From UBA4207 sp964352405 (GTDB taxonomy: Bacteria; Bdellovibrionota; Bacteriovoracia; Bacteriovoracales; Bacteriovoracaceae): 64,000 nt of DNA. Shown here one piece after another: positions 52,972 to 61,715 of the stretch. Location: NCBI GenBank assembly GCA_964352405.1, contig CAYGRY010000003.1, positions 1-64,000 of the forward strand, read 5' to 3'. Below the pieces are notes generated by a model. It did not search any database. It was not told the origin of the DNA and saw only the letters and a program-made list of their open reading frames with translations. The position numbers and the translations under genes are program-made. How positions within the stretch are numbered: position 1 is the first letter of the stretch; each line of letters starts with the position of its first letter.

Positions 52972-53295
52972 ATGGCGACGATAGCTAGAAAATCATCAAA
53001 AAGATCTCAAGGTCTCATCGATAAAACAAAGTCTATATTTTTTAGCTCACGCGGCTTTCCGATCATCTTAACCTTTACAGTTTTAGCCATTCTCTTTGTA
53101 TTATTTAGAATGAAAACAGTAGAACTTGATTATCAGGTTAATTTTTTAAATAAAGAGATTGATGAAGTTATTGTTGAAAATAAAGATCTTAAGGCCAGAA
53201 AAGCTAAGCTTATGTCTGTTGATAAATTAAGAGCAATGGCCAATAAGCACGGACTTTCTCAGCCAAAGCAAAATCAAATTATCGTTGTGCCCTAG
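52972..53295 (+). CDS. ftsL: Cell division protein FtsL
   Basis: 107 residues from the ATG at 52972, which has AAGGAG eight bases upstream; a GTG at 52963 would overlap that site and is less likely. Topology fits FtsL: a basic cytoplasmic start (ARKSSKRSQG), one membrane helix at about 25-43 (FPIILTFTVLAILFVLF), then a periplasmic coiled coil (VNFLNKEIDEVIVENKDLKA). FtsL links FtsB and FtsQ to FtsW/FtsI in the divisome. The primary sequence is poorly conserved, so topology and position between rsmH and ftsI carry the call. Confidence 0.85.
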   Translation: MATIARKSSKRSQGLIDKTKSIFFSSRGFPIILTFTVLAILFVLFRMKTVELDYQVNFLNKEIDEVIVENKDLKARKAKLMSVDKLRAMANKHGLSQPKQNQIIVVP

Positions 53296-53310
53296 GATGG
53301 AGTAAGCGAA

Positions 53311-55209
53311 ATGCAATTAAAACGAAGAGTCATCATTGTCTTTAGTATTTTATGTTTTGCATTTCTAGCAGTCATGATTAAGGCATTCAAGGTTCAAGTG
53401 ATTGACCGTGAAGCCCTATTAACTAAAAGTAGAAATCAAGTTTTTAGAGAATTAACAGTCTATCCCAAAAGAGGTCATATTTTAGACCGAAGTGGTCATC
53501 CGTTAGCGATTAATGTTCAAACCTACTCTCTCTTTACAATACCAAAACAGCTTGATGGAGACTTTTCTGTCTTTAAAGAATTAGCGAGAATTGTTCCGAC
53601 ACTTCCCTACGCCAGAATAAAGCAAAGAGTTAAAAACAGAGAAAGGTACACTTGGCTTGCTAGAAAAATAAGACTTGAAGATGATCAAGTAGAAAAAGTT
53701 AAAAAGCTAAAAGGAATATATATTGAAGCGGTTCCAAAAAGAATTTATCCAAACGCGACGTTACTTGCACAGGTTCTGGGTTTTGTTGGAATAGATAACT
53801 CAGGACTGTCAGGGGTTGAGTATGAGTTTGATAAAAAGCTAAGAGGCGAGCCTACAGTTTTAAAATATATTAAAGATGCAAAAGGTCGTCCGATCAAATT
53901 TGAAAGTACAAGTCCTCAAAAAGAATCTCACGATATCAATCTAACTATTGATAAAGACCTTCAGGCAATAGCTGAAAAATCATTAAAAGATGCTGTTGAC
54001 CATCACGGAGCCAAGGGTGGTGGGGTTGGTGTTATTGATGCTAACACGGGTGAAATTCTAGCAATGGCAAATTATCCAACCTATGACCCAAACAAGTTGC
54101 GCTCAGATGATTCATCTTTTAGAAAGCTATCTTTCGTAAACTCCCCTATTGAGCCAGGTTCAATCTTCAAAATTTTTACGGTTGCTTCAGCTTTAGAAAA
54201 CAATATCGCAAAACCGGAAACTAATTATTATTGTGAACAAGGTAAAATGATCATTGATGGTCATGTAGTAACAGAATCAGATTCTAGGAAAAAATATGAA
54301 TGGCTTTCGGTTACAGACATTATTAAGGACAGTTCAAACATCGGAACAACGAAAATCGCATTTGATTTAACTTACCCAAGACTTAAAAAGACGATAAAAG
54401 ATTTTGGATTTGGTGAAAAAACTGGGCTTAAGTTACCAGGTGAATCTAGAGGTATTTTTTCTGATCAAGAAAACGTAAGCACAATAAGACTATCCAATAT
54501 TAGCTTTGGCCAAGGTATTGCTACAACTGGAATACAAATTCTTTCAGCATATGCGGCTATTGCAAATGGTGGTGAATACGTGGTTCCAAGAATTATAAAA
54601 GATCATAAGCAGCCAATTATAAAGAAACGTATTATTAGCAAAAAAACAGCGGAAGAATTAACAAATATGTTAGTTCAAGCGGTAGAAAATGGAACAGGTG
54701 ATAACGCTAGGATACCATATTTTAAAATAGCGGGTAAAACGAGCACGGCTCAAAGGCCAGATAGTCGTGGTAGCTATTCCGGTTATATTCCTGGTTTTGT
54801 AGGCTTTCCTTTAAATGTTGATAATAGATTTGTTGTTTATGCCTACGTCGATGATCCAAAAGAAAATGGTTACTACGGAAACCAAGCTGCTGCACCGATC
54901 TTTAAAAAAGTCACACAGTATATACTATATAAAAATAAAGATTTTGATCGTATTGCTGAGGACGACGAGTCGGCAAAAAAACATGAAGCATTTGATACAG
55001 TAAAAACGGTGAGTTCATCAGCGAGAATCATTCAGGGAGCGGTTCCTGATTTTATCGGCTTGGATCGAAGATCTGTTATAAGTCTGGCTGAAAAAGTTGG
55101 GGTTGATATTGTTCATCGCGGAATAGGTGTTGTGAGTGAACAAAGTCCCACTCCTGGCAGTCAGGTTGCAGGCCCCGTTAAGCTGATCTATTCACCGCCA
55201 AAATTATGA
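53311..55209 (+). CDS. ftsI: Septal peptidoglycan transpeptidase (PBP3) with PASTA domain
   Basis: 632 residues. N-terminal membrane helix (about 8-25), then a dimerisation region starting KRGHILDRSGHPLAIN. The transpeptidase domain has the three active-site motifs: SIFK (in EPGSIFKIF), SSN (KDSSNIGT) and KTS (AGKTSTAQ, where KTG is the rule). The last 60 residues form one PASTA domain (VPDFIGLDRRSVISLAEKVG), less usual in Gram-negative FtsI. It cross-links septal wall with FtsW. ATGA overlap with murE. Confidence 0.95.
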   Translation: MQLKRRVIIVFSILCFAFLAVMIKAFKVQVIDREALLTKSRNQVFRELTVYPKRGHILDRSGHPLAINVQTYSLFTIPKQLDGDFSVFKELARIVPTLPYARIKQRVKNRERYTWLARKIRLEDDQVEKVKKLKGIYIEAVPKRIYPNATLLAQVLGFVGIDNSGLSGVEYEFDKKLRGEPTVLKYIKDAKGRPIKFESTSPQKESHDINLTIDKDLQAIAEKSLKDAVDHHGAKGGGVGVIDANTGEILAMANYPTYDPNKLRSDDSSFRKLSFVNSPIEPGSIFKIFTVASALENNIAKPETNYYCEQGKMIIDGHVVTESDSRKKYEWLSVTDIIKDSSNIGTTKIAFDLTYPRLKKTIKDFGFGEKTGLKLPGESRGIFSDQENVSTIRLSNISFGQGIATTGIQILSAYAAIANGGEYVVPRIIKDHKQPIIKKRIISKKTAEELTNMLVQAVENGTGDNARIPYFKIAGKTSTAQRPDSRGSYSGYIPGFVGFPLNVDNRFVVYAYVDDPKENGYYGNQAAAPIFKKVTQYILYKNKDFDRIAEDDESAKKHEAFDTVKTVSSSARIIQGAVPDFIGLDRRSVISLAEKVGVDIVHRGIGVVSEQSPTPGSQVAGPVKLIYSPPKL

Positions 55210-56540
55210 GCCTCGATCAATTATTAGAACAACTAAACTCTTTAAATATAAGTGGCTTAAGTTCACAACTAGATAAATGTGAAGAAAATGAAGTTGTTTT
55301 CTATAATTTAAAAAATAATGATAAAGCGCTAATAGCTTTTGAAGAAAGATTAAAGCAATCTAAGTCAAAAAAAATTGTTGTTAATAATATCTTTAATGGA
55401 AGTGACCCTCGAGTCATCACTTTTAAAAATGAAGAATTTCAAAGCTATCTGTTTTCTCTTTTAGATCATTACTATCCAGTGCCTCAAAAGAAATATATAG
55501 GAATTACGGGTACTAACGGGAAAACATCATGTGTTCATCATTTGGCCCAACTCTTAGCCTATAATAATAAGAATGTGCTCACCATTGGAACACTTGGAAT
55601 TTTTTTGAATTTTAAGCAAGCCGAAGATTTTAGCCTAACAACGCCGGGCCTATGTGAACTTAGAAAAACTCTTTTTAAACATCAATTGAGTTACGACTAT
55701 TGCCTGATGGAAGTCTCAAGTCACTCGCTGGATCAAGACCGAATTCATGGCGTTACATTCGAGGTAGTTGGTTGGACAAATTTAACGCAAGACCATCTTG
55801 ATTATCACCAAACGATGGATAAATATTTTGAAGCGAAACTGAAAATTAAAAATTATTTAAAGGATTCTGGTAAATTATTTATAAGCGAAAAAAATGTTTT
55901 TGATAAAATTAAAAACAGTGAAAATATAGAGTTGGCGAAAAACTTTGATTTATCAAAAGTTAGTAAGAACTTGCAAACAACATTTGCGCTAAAGAATATA
56001 AATCTATGTCTATCTATATTAGAAAATCTAGGCTTGAAAATTGACTCACTTGATAAACTAACTGCTCCTTCAGGCAGATTTGAATCAGTTGAGCTTGATG
56101 GAAAAGTGGCCATTGTGGATTATGCTCATACACCAGATGCACTTGAAAATGTTTGTCTTGGAGTTAGGCAATCTTATAAAGATTCAAAACTCATTACTGT
56201 TTTTGGTTGTGGTGGAGACAGAGATTCAAGCAAGAGACCAATAATGGGCCAGATCGCTCAACAGCATAGTGATCATATTGTGGTTACTTCTGATAATCCT
56301 AGAAGTGAGGAACCTCAAAATATCATTAATGATATTTTAAAAGGTGTCGACGTCTCAAAGTCCGTTAGTATTGAGGCTGATCGTAAAAAGGCGATTCATC
56401 TGGCTTTATCTTTGGCCAATAGTGGAGATATTGTTCTTGTTGCAGGTAAAGGACATGAAACATATCAAGAAGTGAAAGGGCTAAAGACACCCTTTGATGA
56501 TTTAAAGATTATTAAAAATTTTTGGGGACTAAGTTCATGA
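55206..56540 (+). CDS. murE: UDP-MurNAc-tripeptide synthetase (MurE)
   Basis: 444 residues, somewhat short because the N-terminal UDP-binding domain is reduced (about 95 residues before the P-loop). ATP site: GITGTNGKTSCVHHLA. Central: MEVSSHSLDQDRIHGV and GWTNLTQDHLDYH. The amino-acid selectivity motif is DNPRSEEP, which marks enzymes that add meso-diaminopimelate. So the peptide stem is of the usual Gram-negative kind. It overlaps ftsI by four bases and murF by four bases. Confidence 0.95.
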   Translation: MSLDQLLEQLNSLNISGLSSQLDKCEENEVVFYNLKNNDKALIAFEERLKQSKSKKIVVNNIFNGSDPRVITFKNEEFQSYLFSLLDHYYPVPQKKYIGITGTNGKTSCVHHLAQLLAYNNKNVLTIGTLGIFLNFKQAEDFSLTTPGLCELRKTLFKHQLSYDYCLMEVSSHSLDQDRIHGVTFEVVGWTNLTQDHLDYHQTMDKYFEAKLKIKNYLKDSGKLFISEKNVFDKIKNSENIELAKNFDLSKVSKNLQTTFALKNINLCLSILENLGLKIDSLDKLTAPSGRFESVELDGKVAIVDYAHTPDALENVCLGVRQSYKDSKLITVFGCGGDRDSSKRPIMGQIAQQHSDHIVVTSDNPRSEEPQNIINDILKGVDVSKSVSIEADRKKAIHLALSLANSGDIVLVAGKGHETYQEVKGLKTPFDDLKIIKNFWGLSS

Positions 56541-57874
56541 TTTATCAACCGCAAGTTCATGGTATTTTTACAGACTCAAGAAAAAGCTTTAATGAAAATG
56601 ATCTTTTTGTAGCTCTTCGTGGAGAACAATTCGATGCTGCACAATTTGTAGCGACTTTAATTGGTAAAGGTCTTAGTCACGCATTTGTAAATGATAATGA
56701 AACAAACAGAGATCTATTAAAAAATTGTGACCAAAGTAAAGTGACCTTTGTTGCTGACGCAAATACGTTTATCAAAGAGTGTGGACTAAAAAAGTTAAAA
56801 TATTGGAAGTCCCTAAGCCTTAAAAATAAAGTTCTTGCTCTAACTGGTTCAAATGGCAAAACATCGACTAAAGAGATGTTGGCTTCTTTGATGAGTGTTT
56901 ACCCAGGTAAATTTCACACGACAAAAGGAAACCTCAATAACCATCTCGGCGTTCCTTTTACAATTTTAGATATGCCACTTGAAACTGAAGTTTTAATTCT
57001 TGAGATGGGAACGAATCATCCCGGTGAAATTGCTAATCTATGTGATTCGGGCCTGCCAGAGGCCGGCTTAATTACAAATATTGGACAATCTCATTTAGAA
57101 TTTTTTCACAACGAAGATAATGTTTTTTTAGAAAAATCTGAATTGTACCATGCAATTTCGAAAGTTCCTGACGGAGTTTTTTTAGTAAATACAAATGATA
57201 TAAGACTAAAAAAACTTAAAGGAAAGTCTTCAACTATTAGCATCGGAAGCGATGCCGGAAATGACTTTGTTTTTAGCGATCAAGATGAAAGCTTTATAAT
57301 TAATTATAATGGAAAGAACTTTGATTTTTCGTGCCCGCAAATCATTGAGCCTCATAACAGATATAATATGGCGATGGCCGTGGCTTTATGCTTAAGTCTT
57401 TGGCCTGAACTTGACTATAAATCTGCTGTAAAAAATTATATTCCGCCAAAAAATAATCGCTCGGTTGTCTTAAGTGTGGATAACAAACACGTTTACCTTG
57501 ATGCCTATAATGCCAACCCAAGCTCGATGGAAGTTTCTATCAAGGGGTTTGTTAATCATTGGATATCTAAAAAGAAGAGTGATTTAAAAGATGCCATGTT
57601 TATCATTGGTGATATGAATGAACTTGGTGAAAACGCACCTCGTTATCACGAAGGTATAGGCAAGCTATTAGAGGGTTTGAAAGTTAAAGATGTACATTTT
57701 ATTGGCCGCTACGCTGATGATTACCTCAAAGGTTTTCCTAACGGGAAAAAATACAAAGATAGGCATGAGTTCATATCCAAAAATGGACGAAAGGTTGGTA
57801 ACTGGAACTGCCTTGGAGTGTTTATTAAAGGGAGTCGCACTTTACAACTAGAAGAGCTCATCGATATAACTTAA
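56537..57874 (+). CDS. murF: UDP-MurNAc-pentapeptide synthetase (MurF)
   Basis: 445 residues from ATG 56537, which overlaps the murE stop as ATGA and has GGGG upstream; a TTG at 56522 is less likely. MurF adds D-Ala-D-Ala to the UDP-linked tripeptide. Motifs: GIFTDSRKSFNENDLFVAL, ALTGSNGKTSTKEMLA (ATP site), HTTKGNLNNHLGVP, EMGTNHPGEI, and LDAYNANPSSME. The next gene, mraY, is 27 bp away. Confidence 0.95.
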   Translation: MIYQPQVHGIFTDSRKSFNENDLFVALRGEQFDAAQFVATLIGKGLSHAFVNDNETNRDLLKNCDQSKVTFVADANTFIKECGLKKLKYWKSLSLKNKVLALTGSNGKTSTKEMLASLMSVYPGKFHTTKGNLNNHLGVPFTILDMPLETEVLILEMGTNHPGEIANLCDSGLPEAGLITNIGQSHLEFFHNEDNVFLEKSELYHAISKVPDGVFLVNTNDIRLKKLKGKSSTISIGSDAGNDFVFSDQDESFIINYNGKNFDFSCPQIIEPHNRYNMAMAVALCLSLWPELDYKSAVKNYIPPKNNRSVVLSVDNKHVYLDAYNANPSSMEVSIKGFVNHWISKKKSDLKDAMFIIGDMNELGENAPRYHEGIGKLLEGLKVKDVHFIGRYADDYLKGFPNGKKYKDRHEFISKNGRKVGNWNCLGVFIKGSRTLQLEELIDIT

Positions 57875-57901
57875 GTTCCAATACTTTGTCCTCGGTGCGT
57901 G

Positions 57902-58978
57902 ATGCTCTATCATTTGCTTTACCCGTTAAGCCGGGATTTTTCAGCCTTTAATATCTTTAGATATATTACCTTCAGATCAGTGGCAGCTTTTGTGATTGCA
58001 GCTTTTGTTTCAATCGTACTGGGCCAATGGTTTATCAATTTCATGAAGAAAAAGATGTTTGGCCAAGTTGTCCGTGACGATGGCCCAGAGAGTCATTTTA
58101 AAAAGCGCGGAACGCCAACCATGGGTGGAGTTTTTGTTGTTGCAGCAATTGCACTAACTCTAGCTGTTTGTGGAAATTTTAATTCAAGTCCGCTTGTTGC
58201 CTCAATAACAGTGATGCTTTCATATTTCACTCTCGGCTTCACAGACGATTATTTAAAAGTTTTAAAGAAAGACACCAAGGGAGTATCCGCCAAAGGCAAA
58301 TTACTTTGGCAATTCTCAACGGCGATCCTAGTCGTTGGCTTCTTGGTTAAGATTGGTGCAATTGACACAAAGCTATACACACCATTTTTCAAAGAACCTT
58401 GGCTCGACCTCGGCTGGTTCTATGTCATCTTTGGATCCATCGTCATTGTTGGTTCAAGTAACGCAGTTAATTTAACGGATGGGCTTGATGGTTTAGCGAT
58501 TGGCCCAATTATGACATCTGCGGCGACGCTGGGATTGTTAGCTTATGTTGCAGGGCACAGAGAATTGTCTGGGTATTTATTAATTCCCTATGTCGAAAAT
58601 GCTGGTGAATTAACTATCGCTGCAGCGGCAATCGTTGGTGCTGGTGTTGGTTTTTTATGGTACAACACCTACCCAGCTCAGATATTTATGGGAGACGTAG
58701 GTTCCCTATCGCTAGGTGGCATTCTTGGCACTTTAGCAGTAGTAACAAAAAACGAACTCTTGTTTATCGTGATTGGTGGAGTTTTTGTAGTTGAAGCACT
58801 CTCGGTCATCATCCAAGTCGTGTCTTATAAAACTAGAAAAAAACGTGTCTTTAAAATGGCACCAATCCATCATCATTTTGAGTTGTTGGGTTGGCCAGAA
58901 CCAAAAGTCATTGTTCGCTTTTGGATTGTAGGTCTTTTGCTTGCGTTGGTTTCTTTGGCCACGTTAAAAATGAGGTAA
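57902..58978 (+). CDS. mraY: Phospho-MurNAc-pentapeptide transferase (MraY)
   Basis: 358 residues from ATG 57902; a GTG stands directly before it. Ten membrane helices. MraY makes lipid I on undecaprenyl phosphate. Motifs: DDGPESHFKKRGTPTMGG, FTDDYLKV (catalytic Asp pair), NAVNLTDGLDGLA, FMGDVGSLSLGG and MAPIHHHFELLGWPE. All catalytic Asp and His residues are present. Ribosome site is weak. The gene lies between murF and murD as usual. Confidence 0.96.
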   Translation: MLYHLLYPLSRDFSAFNIFRYITFRSVAAFVIAAFVSIVLGQWFINFMKKKMFGQVVRDDGPESHFKKRGTPTMGGVFVVAAIALTLAVCGNFNSSPLVASITVMLSYFTLGFTDDYLKVLKKDTKGVSAKGKLLWQFSTAILVVGFLVKIGAIDTKLYTPFFKEPWLDLGWFYVIFGSIVIVGSSNAVNLTDGLDGLAIGPIMTSAATLGLLAYVAGHRELSGYLLIPYVENAGELTIAAAAIVGAGVGFLWYNTYPAQIFMGDVGSLSLGGILGTLAVVTKNELLFIVIGGVFVVEALSVIIQVVSYKTRKKRVFKMAPIHHHFELLGWPEPKVIVRFWIVGLLLALVSLATLKMR

Positions 58979-58985
58979 TGGTTAG

Positions 58986-60368
58986 ATGGAAAGATTGAAA
59001 AATAAAAAAGTCCTCATCGTTGGAATTGGTAGAACAGGTTTTACTCTGATCAGTTTCTTTAACCGTTTAGAGTGTAGCATTCGTGTAACTGATATCAAGC
59101 CAATCTTCGATCTTAATAAAGCTGTTAAAAAATTAAAAAGAATTGAGCCAGCTCCTGAAATGACTTTTGGTGAACATAAAGACGATGACTTTCTTGAAGC
59201 TGATATCATTGTTTATTCTTCAGGTGTCGATCCGAATATGGCGCAACTTGAACTCGCTCGCTCAAGAGGCAAGGAAGTTTATAGTGAGTTTGGTCTAGCT
59301 AATAAATTATGTAAAAAACCAATCATCGCAGTCTGCGGTTCTTATGGAAGAACGACAGTTGCTCATATGATTGGCTTTACCTTGAAGCAAGAAGGTAAGA
59401 ACGTCTTTATCGGTGGAACAAATGATTCAGCCTTTATCGAATTTGCCATGCTGCCAAATCGCGATGAAATCGATTACGTGGTTGTAGAAGTATCGGCCAA
59501 CCAACTTCGTCGCTTAGAAAACTTTCACCCTAGAATGGTTGTTTTCACTGGTTTATCTGAGACTTATCCAGATAAGACATTTAATTCAGCTAGTGAATAT
59601 ATCGAAACAAAACTTGGTATCGTAAAATCACTTTCACCAGATGATTTATTAATTGTTAATTTTGATAGACTTGCTAACAATGCCTTCTTTAGAAATGCTA
59701 ACTGTCAGACCTATTGGTATTCGAGAAGATCATTTGTTCAGCTTGGTGTGATGAATGAAGTTCAAGGAACGCATTTTCACAACCGTCGTATCCACAGCAA
59801 TATCAATCATCACTCTGAATTTGTTGTAACGAAGATGAGAATTATCGGTCAAAACAACAGAGAAAATCTTCTTGCGGCGATTACTGCATGTAAGGCGCTA
59901 GATGTTTCTGATAAGGCTATTCAAACTTGTATTGAAAAGTTTCCAGGTATTCCTCATCGTCTTGAATTCGTCATGGAAAAAAATGGCGTAAGTTTCTACA
60001 ACGATTCTAAAGCAGAAACGATGGAGGAAATGATAACGAGTCTAGAGAGCTTCAAGCAGCCTGTTATTCTTATTGCAGGCGGAAAAGATATTGAAGAAAT
60101 GGAATTTGATCCATATGTCGCAGACATCATTAAGCACGGTCGTGTTTTAGTGCTAGTTGGTGAATCTAAGGAAAGACTTAATAGGGCCCTTGGGGAACAT
60201 CCTCAAACTTATATTGTTGGATCTTTTGAAGAATCAATCCTGTTTGCTTATCAAAAATCACGTACAGGAGATACAATCCTCCTCTCTCCTGGAAATCCAT
60301 CAACGGATTTCTTTAGAGATTATGAAGAACGCGGCAACTACTATAAAAAATTAATCTATCAGCTCTAA
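58986..60368 (+). CDS. murD: UDP-MurNAc-L-alanine--D-glutamate ligase (MurD), atypical P-loop
   Basis: 460 residues, normal length. Position between mraY and ftsW, the N-terminal Rossmann start (VLIVGIGRTGF), the ENLLAA motif (GQNNRENLLAA), HRLEFV, YNDSKAETMEEM, GGKDIEEMEF and EERGNYYKKLI identify MurD. The ATP P-loop is unusual: CGSYGRTTVAHM, with Arg122 where all typical Mur ligases have lysine (GTNGKTT). The C-terminal block SPGNPSTDFF also departs from SPACASFD. Either the enzyme tolerates Arg or the step relies on another ligase. An intrinsic terminator follows 3 bases after the stop. Confidence 0.88.
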   Translation: MERLKNKKVLIVGIGRTGFTLISFFNRLECSIRVTDIKPIFDLNKAVKKLKRIEPAPEMTFGEHKDDDFLEADIIVYSSGVDPNMAQLELARSRGKEVYSEFGLANKLCKKPIIAVCGSYGRTTVAHMIGFTLKQEGKNVFIGGTNDSAFIEFAMLPNRDEIDYVVVEVSANQLRRLENFHPRMVVFTGLSETYPDKTFNSASEYIETKLGIVKSLSPDDLLIVNFDRLANNAFFRNANCQTYWYSRRSFVQLGVMNEVQGTHFHNRRIHSNINHHSEFVVTKMRIIGQNNRENLLAAITACKALDVSDKAIQTCIEKFPGIPHRLEFVMEKNGVSFYNDSKAETMEEMITSLESFKQPVILIAGGKDIEEMEFDPYVADIIKHGRVLVLVGESKERLNRALGEHPQTYIVGSFEESILFAYQKSRTGDTILLSPGNPSTDFFRDYEERGNYYKKLIYQL

Positions 60369-60370
60369 AT

Positions 60371-60400
60371 AAAAAGCCCCAAATCTTTGGGGCTTTTTTA
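60371..60400 (+). terminator. Intrinsic terminator after murD
   Basis: A long A/T-flanked hairpin: aaaaagccccaaa / tttggggcttttt with a two-base loop, ending in a T run. It splits the dcw cluster into mtnP-to-murD and ftsW-to-murB transcription units. It is nearly symmetrical. Confidence 0.93.
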
Positions 60401-60432
60401 TCGGCATCTTTTGCCTAACCATCTGAATCTCT

Positions 60433-60461
60433 TTGTTTTCTCGCACCACGCAAGTTAGAAT
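60433..60461 (+). promoter_or_regulatory. Probable promoter of ftsW-murC-murB, leaderless
   Basis: TTGTTT (60433-60438), 17-bp spacer, TAGAAT (60456-60461). The predicted start is at about 60467-60468, and the ftsW ATG begins at 60468. There is no ribosome site before ftsW, which agrees with a leaderless transcript. It lies just after the murD terminator, as a new unit would need. Confidence 0.6.
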
Positions 60462-60467
60462 TTATCT

Positions 60468-61694
60468 ATGGAGTTATTTTCTCGGGATAGTGACCGCTTT
60501 AGGACACCCTTTATTTTAGTTTTAACCATTCTCGTTGTTATCGGCGCGATCATGGTTTATTCGTCTAGTTATATCTACGCGAAAGAAACTTATGGTAACT
60601 CAGCTTACTATTTCACAAGGCAACTTATCTACTTGGCGATTTCGATTGTCGGAGCCTTTATTGTTTCGAAAACAAAATTTAGGTTTTGGGTTAAGTACGG
60701 TGCCGTTTTTAATTGGATGGTAACAGCACTTATTATCTTTACGTTCATTCCCGGTTTTTCACTTGAGATTAAAGGTGCTAATCGCTGGATCGCGCTTGGG
60801 TCTTTTTCTTTTCAACCAGGCGAGCTTTTAAAATATACAATTGGATTGGCCGCGATTGGATTTTTTCAAAAATTTGAAAAACCTCTAAGTTCTTTTAATA
60901 GAAAAGAGCTAGTATGGGACATCACAAACTTATTGTTGCCACTCATCCTTGTCGTCATTCAACCAGACTTTGGAACATTTAGTATTTGTCTGGTGATAAT
61001 AGGGTTTGTTTGCTTTTTAAGTCCTTTTCCACGGATGTTGTTTTGGACGACGGGTCTTTCTGCATTAGCAATTACAATTCCTGTGTTGTTAGCGCAGCCT
61101 TATCGAGTTCAAAGATTATTTACATATTTAGATCCTTGGAAAAATGCACAAGGTTCTGGATTTCAAATCATTCAGTCCTACCTCGCCTTTGCTAATGGAT
61201 CTATTTTTGGTCTTGGCTTAGGAAACTCAAATGAAAAACTTTTCTATCTCCCGGAAGCACATAATGACTTCATCTTTAGTGTGCTTGGCGAAGAAATTGG
61301 ATTTTTGGGTGTCTTTTTAGTTATTAGTTTATTTATGGCCATGATGTATCTTGGCTTTAGAATGGCGCTTCAACAAAAAGAAGAAAAAGCAGTTCTGATC
61401 GCATCAACCATCATTTTTATTCTTAGTCTTCAAGTTGTTTTGAATATGGGTGTTGTATTAGGCTTGTTACCAACAAAAGGTTTGAATTTGCCACTTATTA
61501 GCTATGGTGGTTCTTCAATGATTTCTAACTTTTTTGGCATTGGACTATTCTTTTCAGTTCTAAATACTCGAGCTAAAGAAGAGCAAGACAGCCAAGAAGA
61601 GTCACTGGACTATTTCAATAGATCAACTTCAGCACAGACCCCTTTTTCACACCAGAATTTTTCTGATACAACTACACAGGGAAGTTTATTTTAA
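60468..61694 (+). CDS. ftsW: Septal peptidoglycan polymerase FtsW
   Basis: 408 residues, ten membrane helices (SEDS family). It polymerises lipid II together with FtsI. Motifs: IKGANRWIALGSFSFQPGEL, VIQPDFGTF (catalytic Asp region), EAHNDFIFSVLGEEIGFLG, and LISYGGSSMISNF. A 45-residue Ser/Gln-rich cytoplasmic tail follows the last helix. It begins a new transcript after the murD terminator. murG, normally next, is absent; murC follows. Confidence 0.95.
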   Translation: MELFSRDSDRFRTPFILVLTILVVIGAIMVYSSSYIYAKETYGNSAYYFTRQLIYLAISIVGAFIVSKTKFRFWVKYGAVFNWMVTALIIFTFIPGFSLEIKGANRWIALGSFSFQPGELLKYTIGLAAIGFFQKFEKPLSSFNRKELVWDITNLLLPLILVVIQPDFGTFSICLVIIGFVCFLSPFPRMLFWTTGLSALAITIPVLLAQPYRVQRLFTYLDPWKNAQGSGFQIIQSYLAFANGSIFGLGLGNSNEKLFYLPEAHNDFIFSVLGEEIGFLGVFLVISLFMAMMYLGFRMALQQKEEKAVLIASTIIFILSLQVVLNMGVVLGLLPTKGLNLPLISYGGSSMISNFFGIGLFFSVLNTRAKEEQDSQEESLDYFNRSTSAQTPFSHQNFSDTTTQGSLF

Positions 61695-61715
61695 AGCTTC
61701 CTTCTAGGAGCTTTG

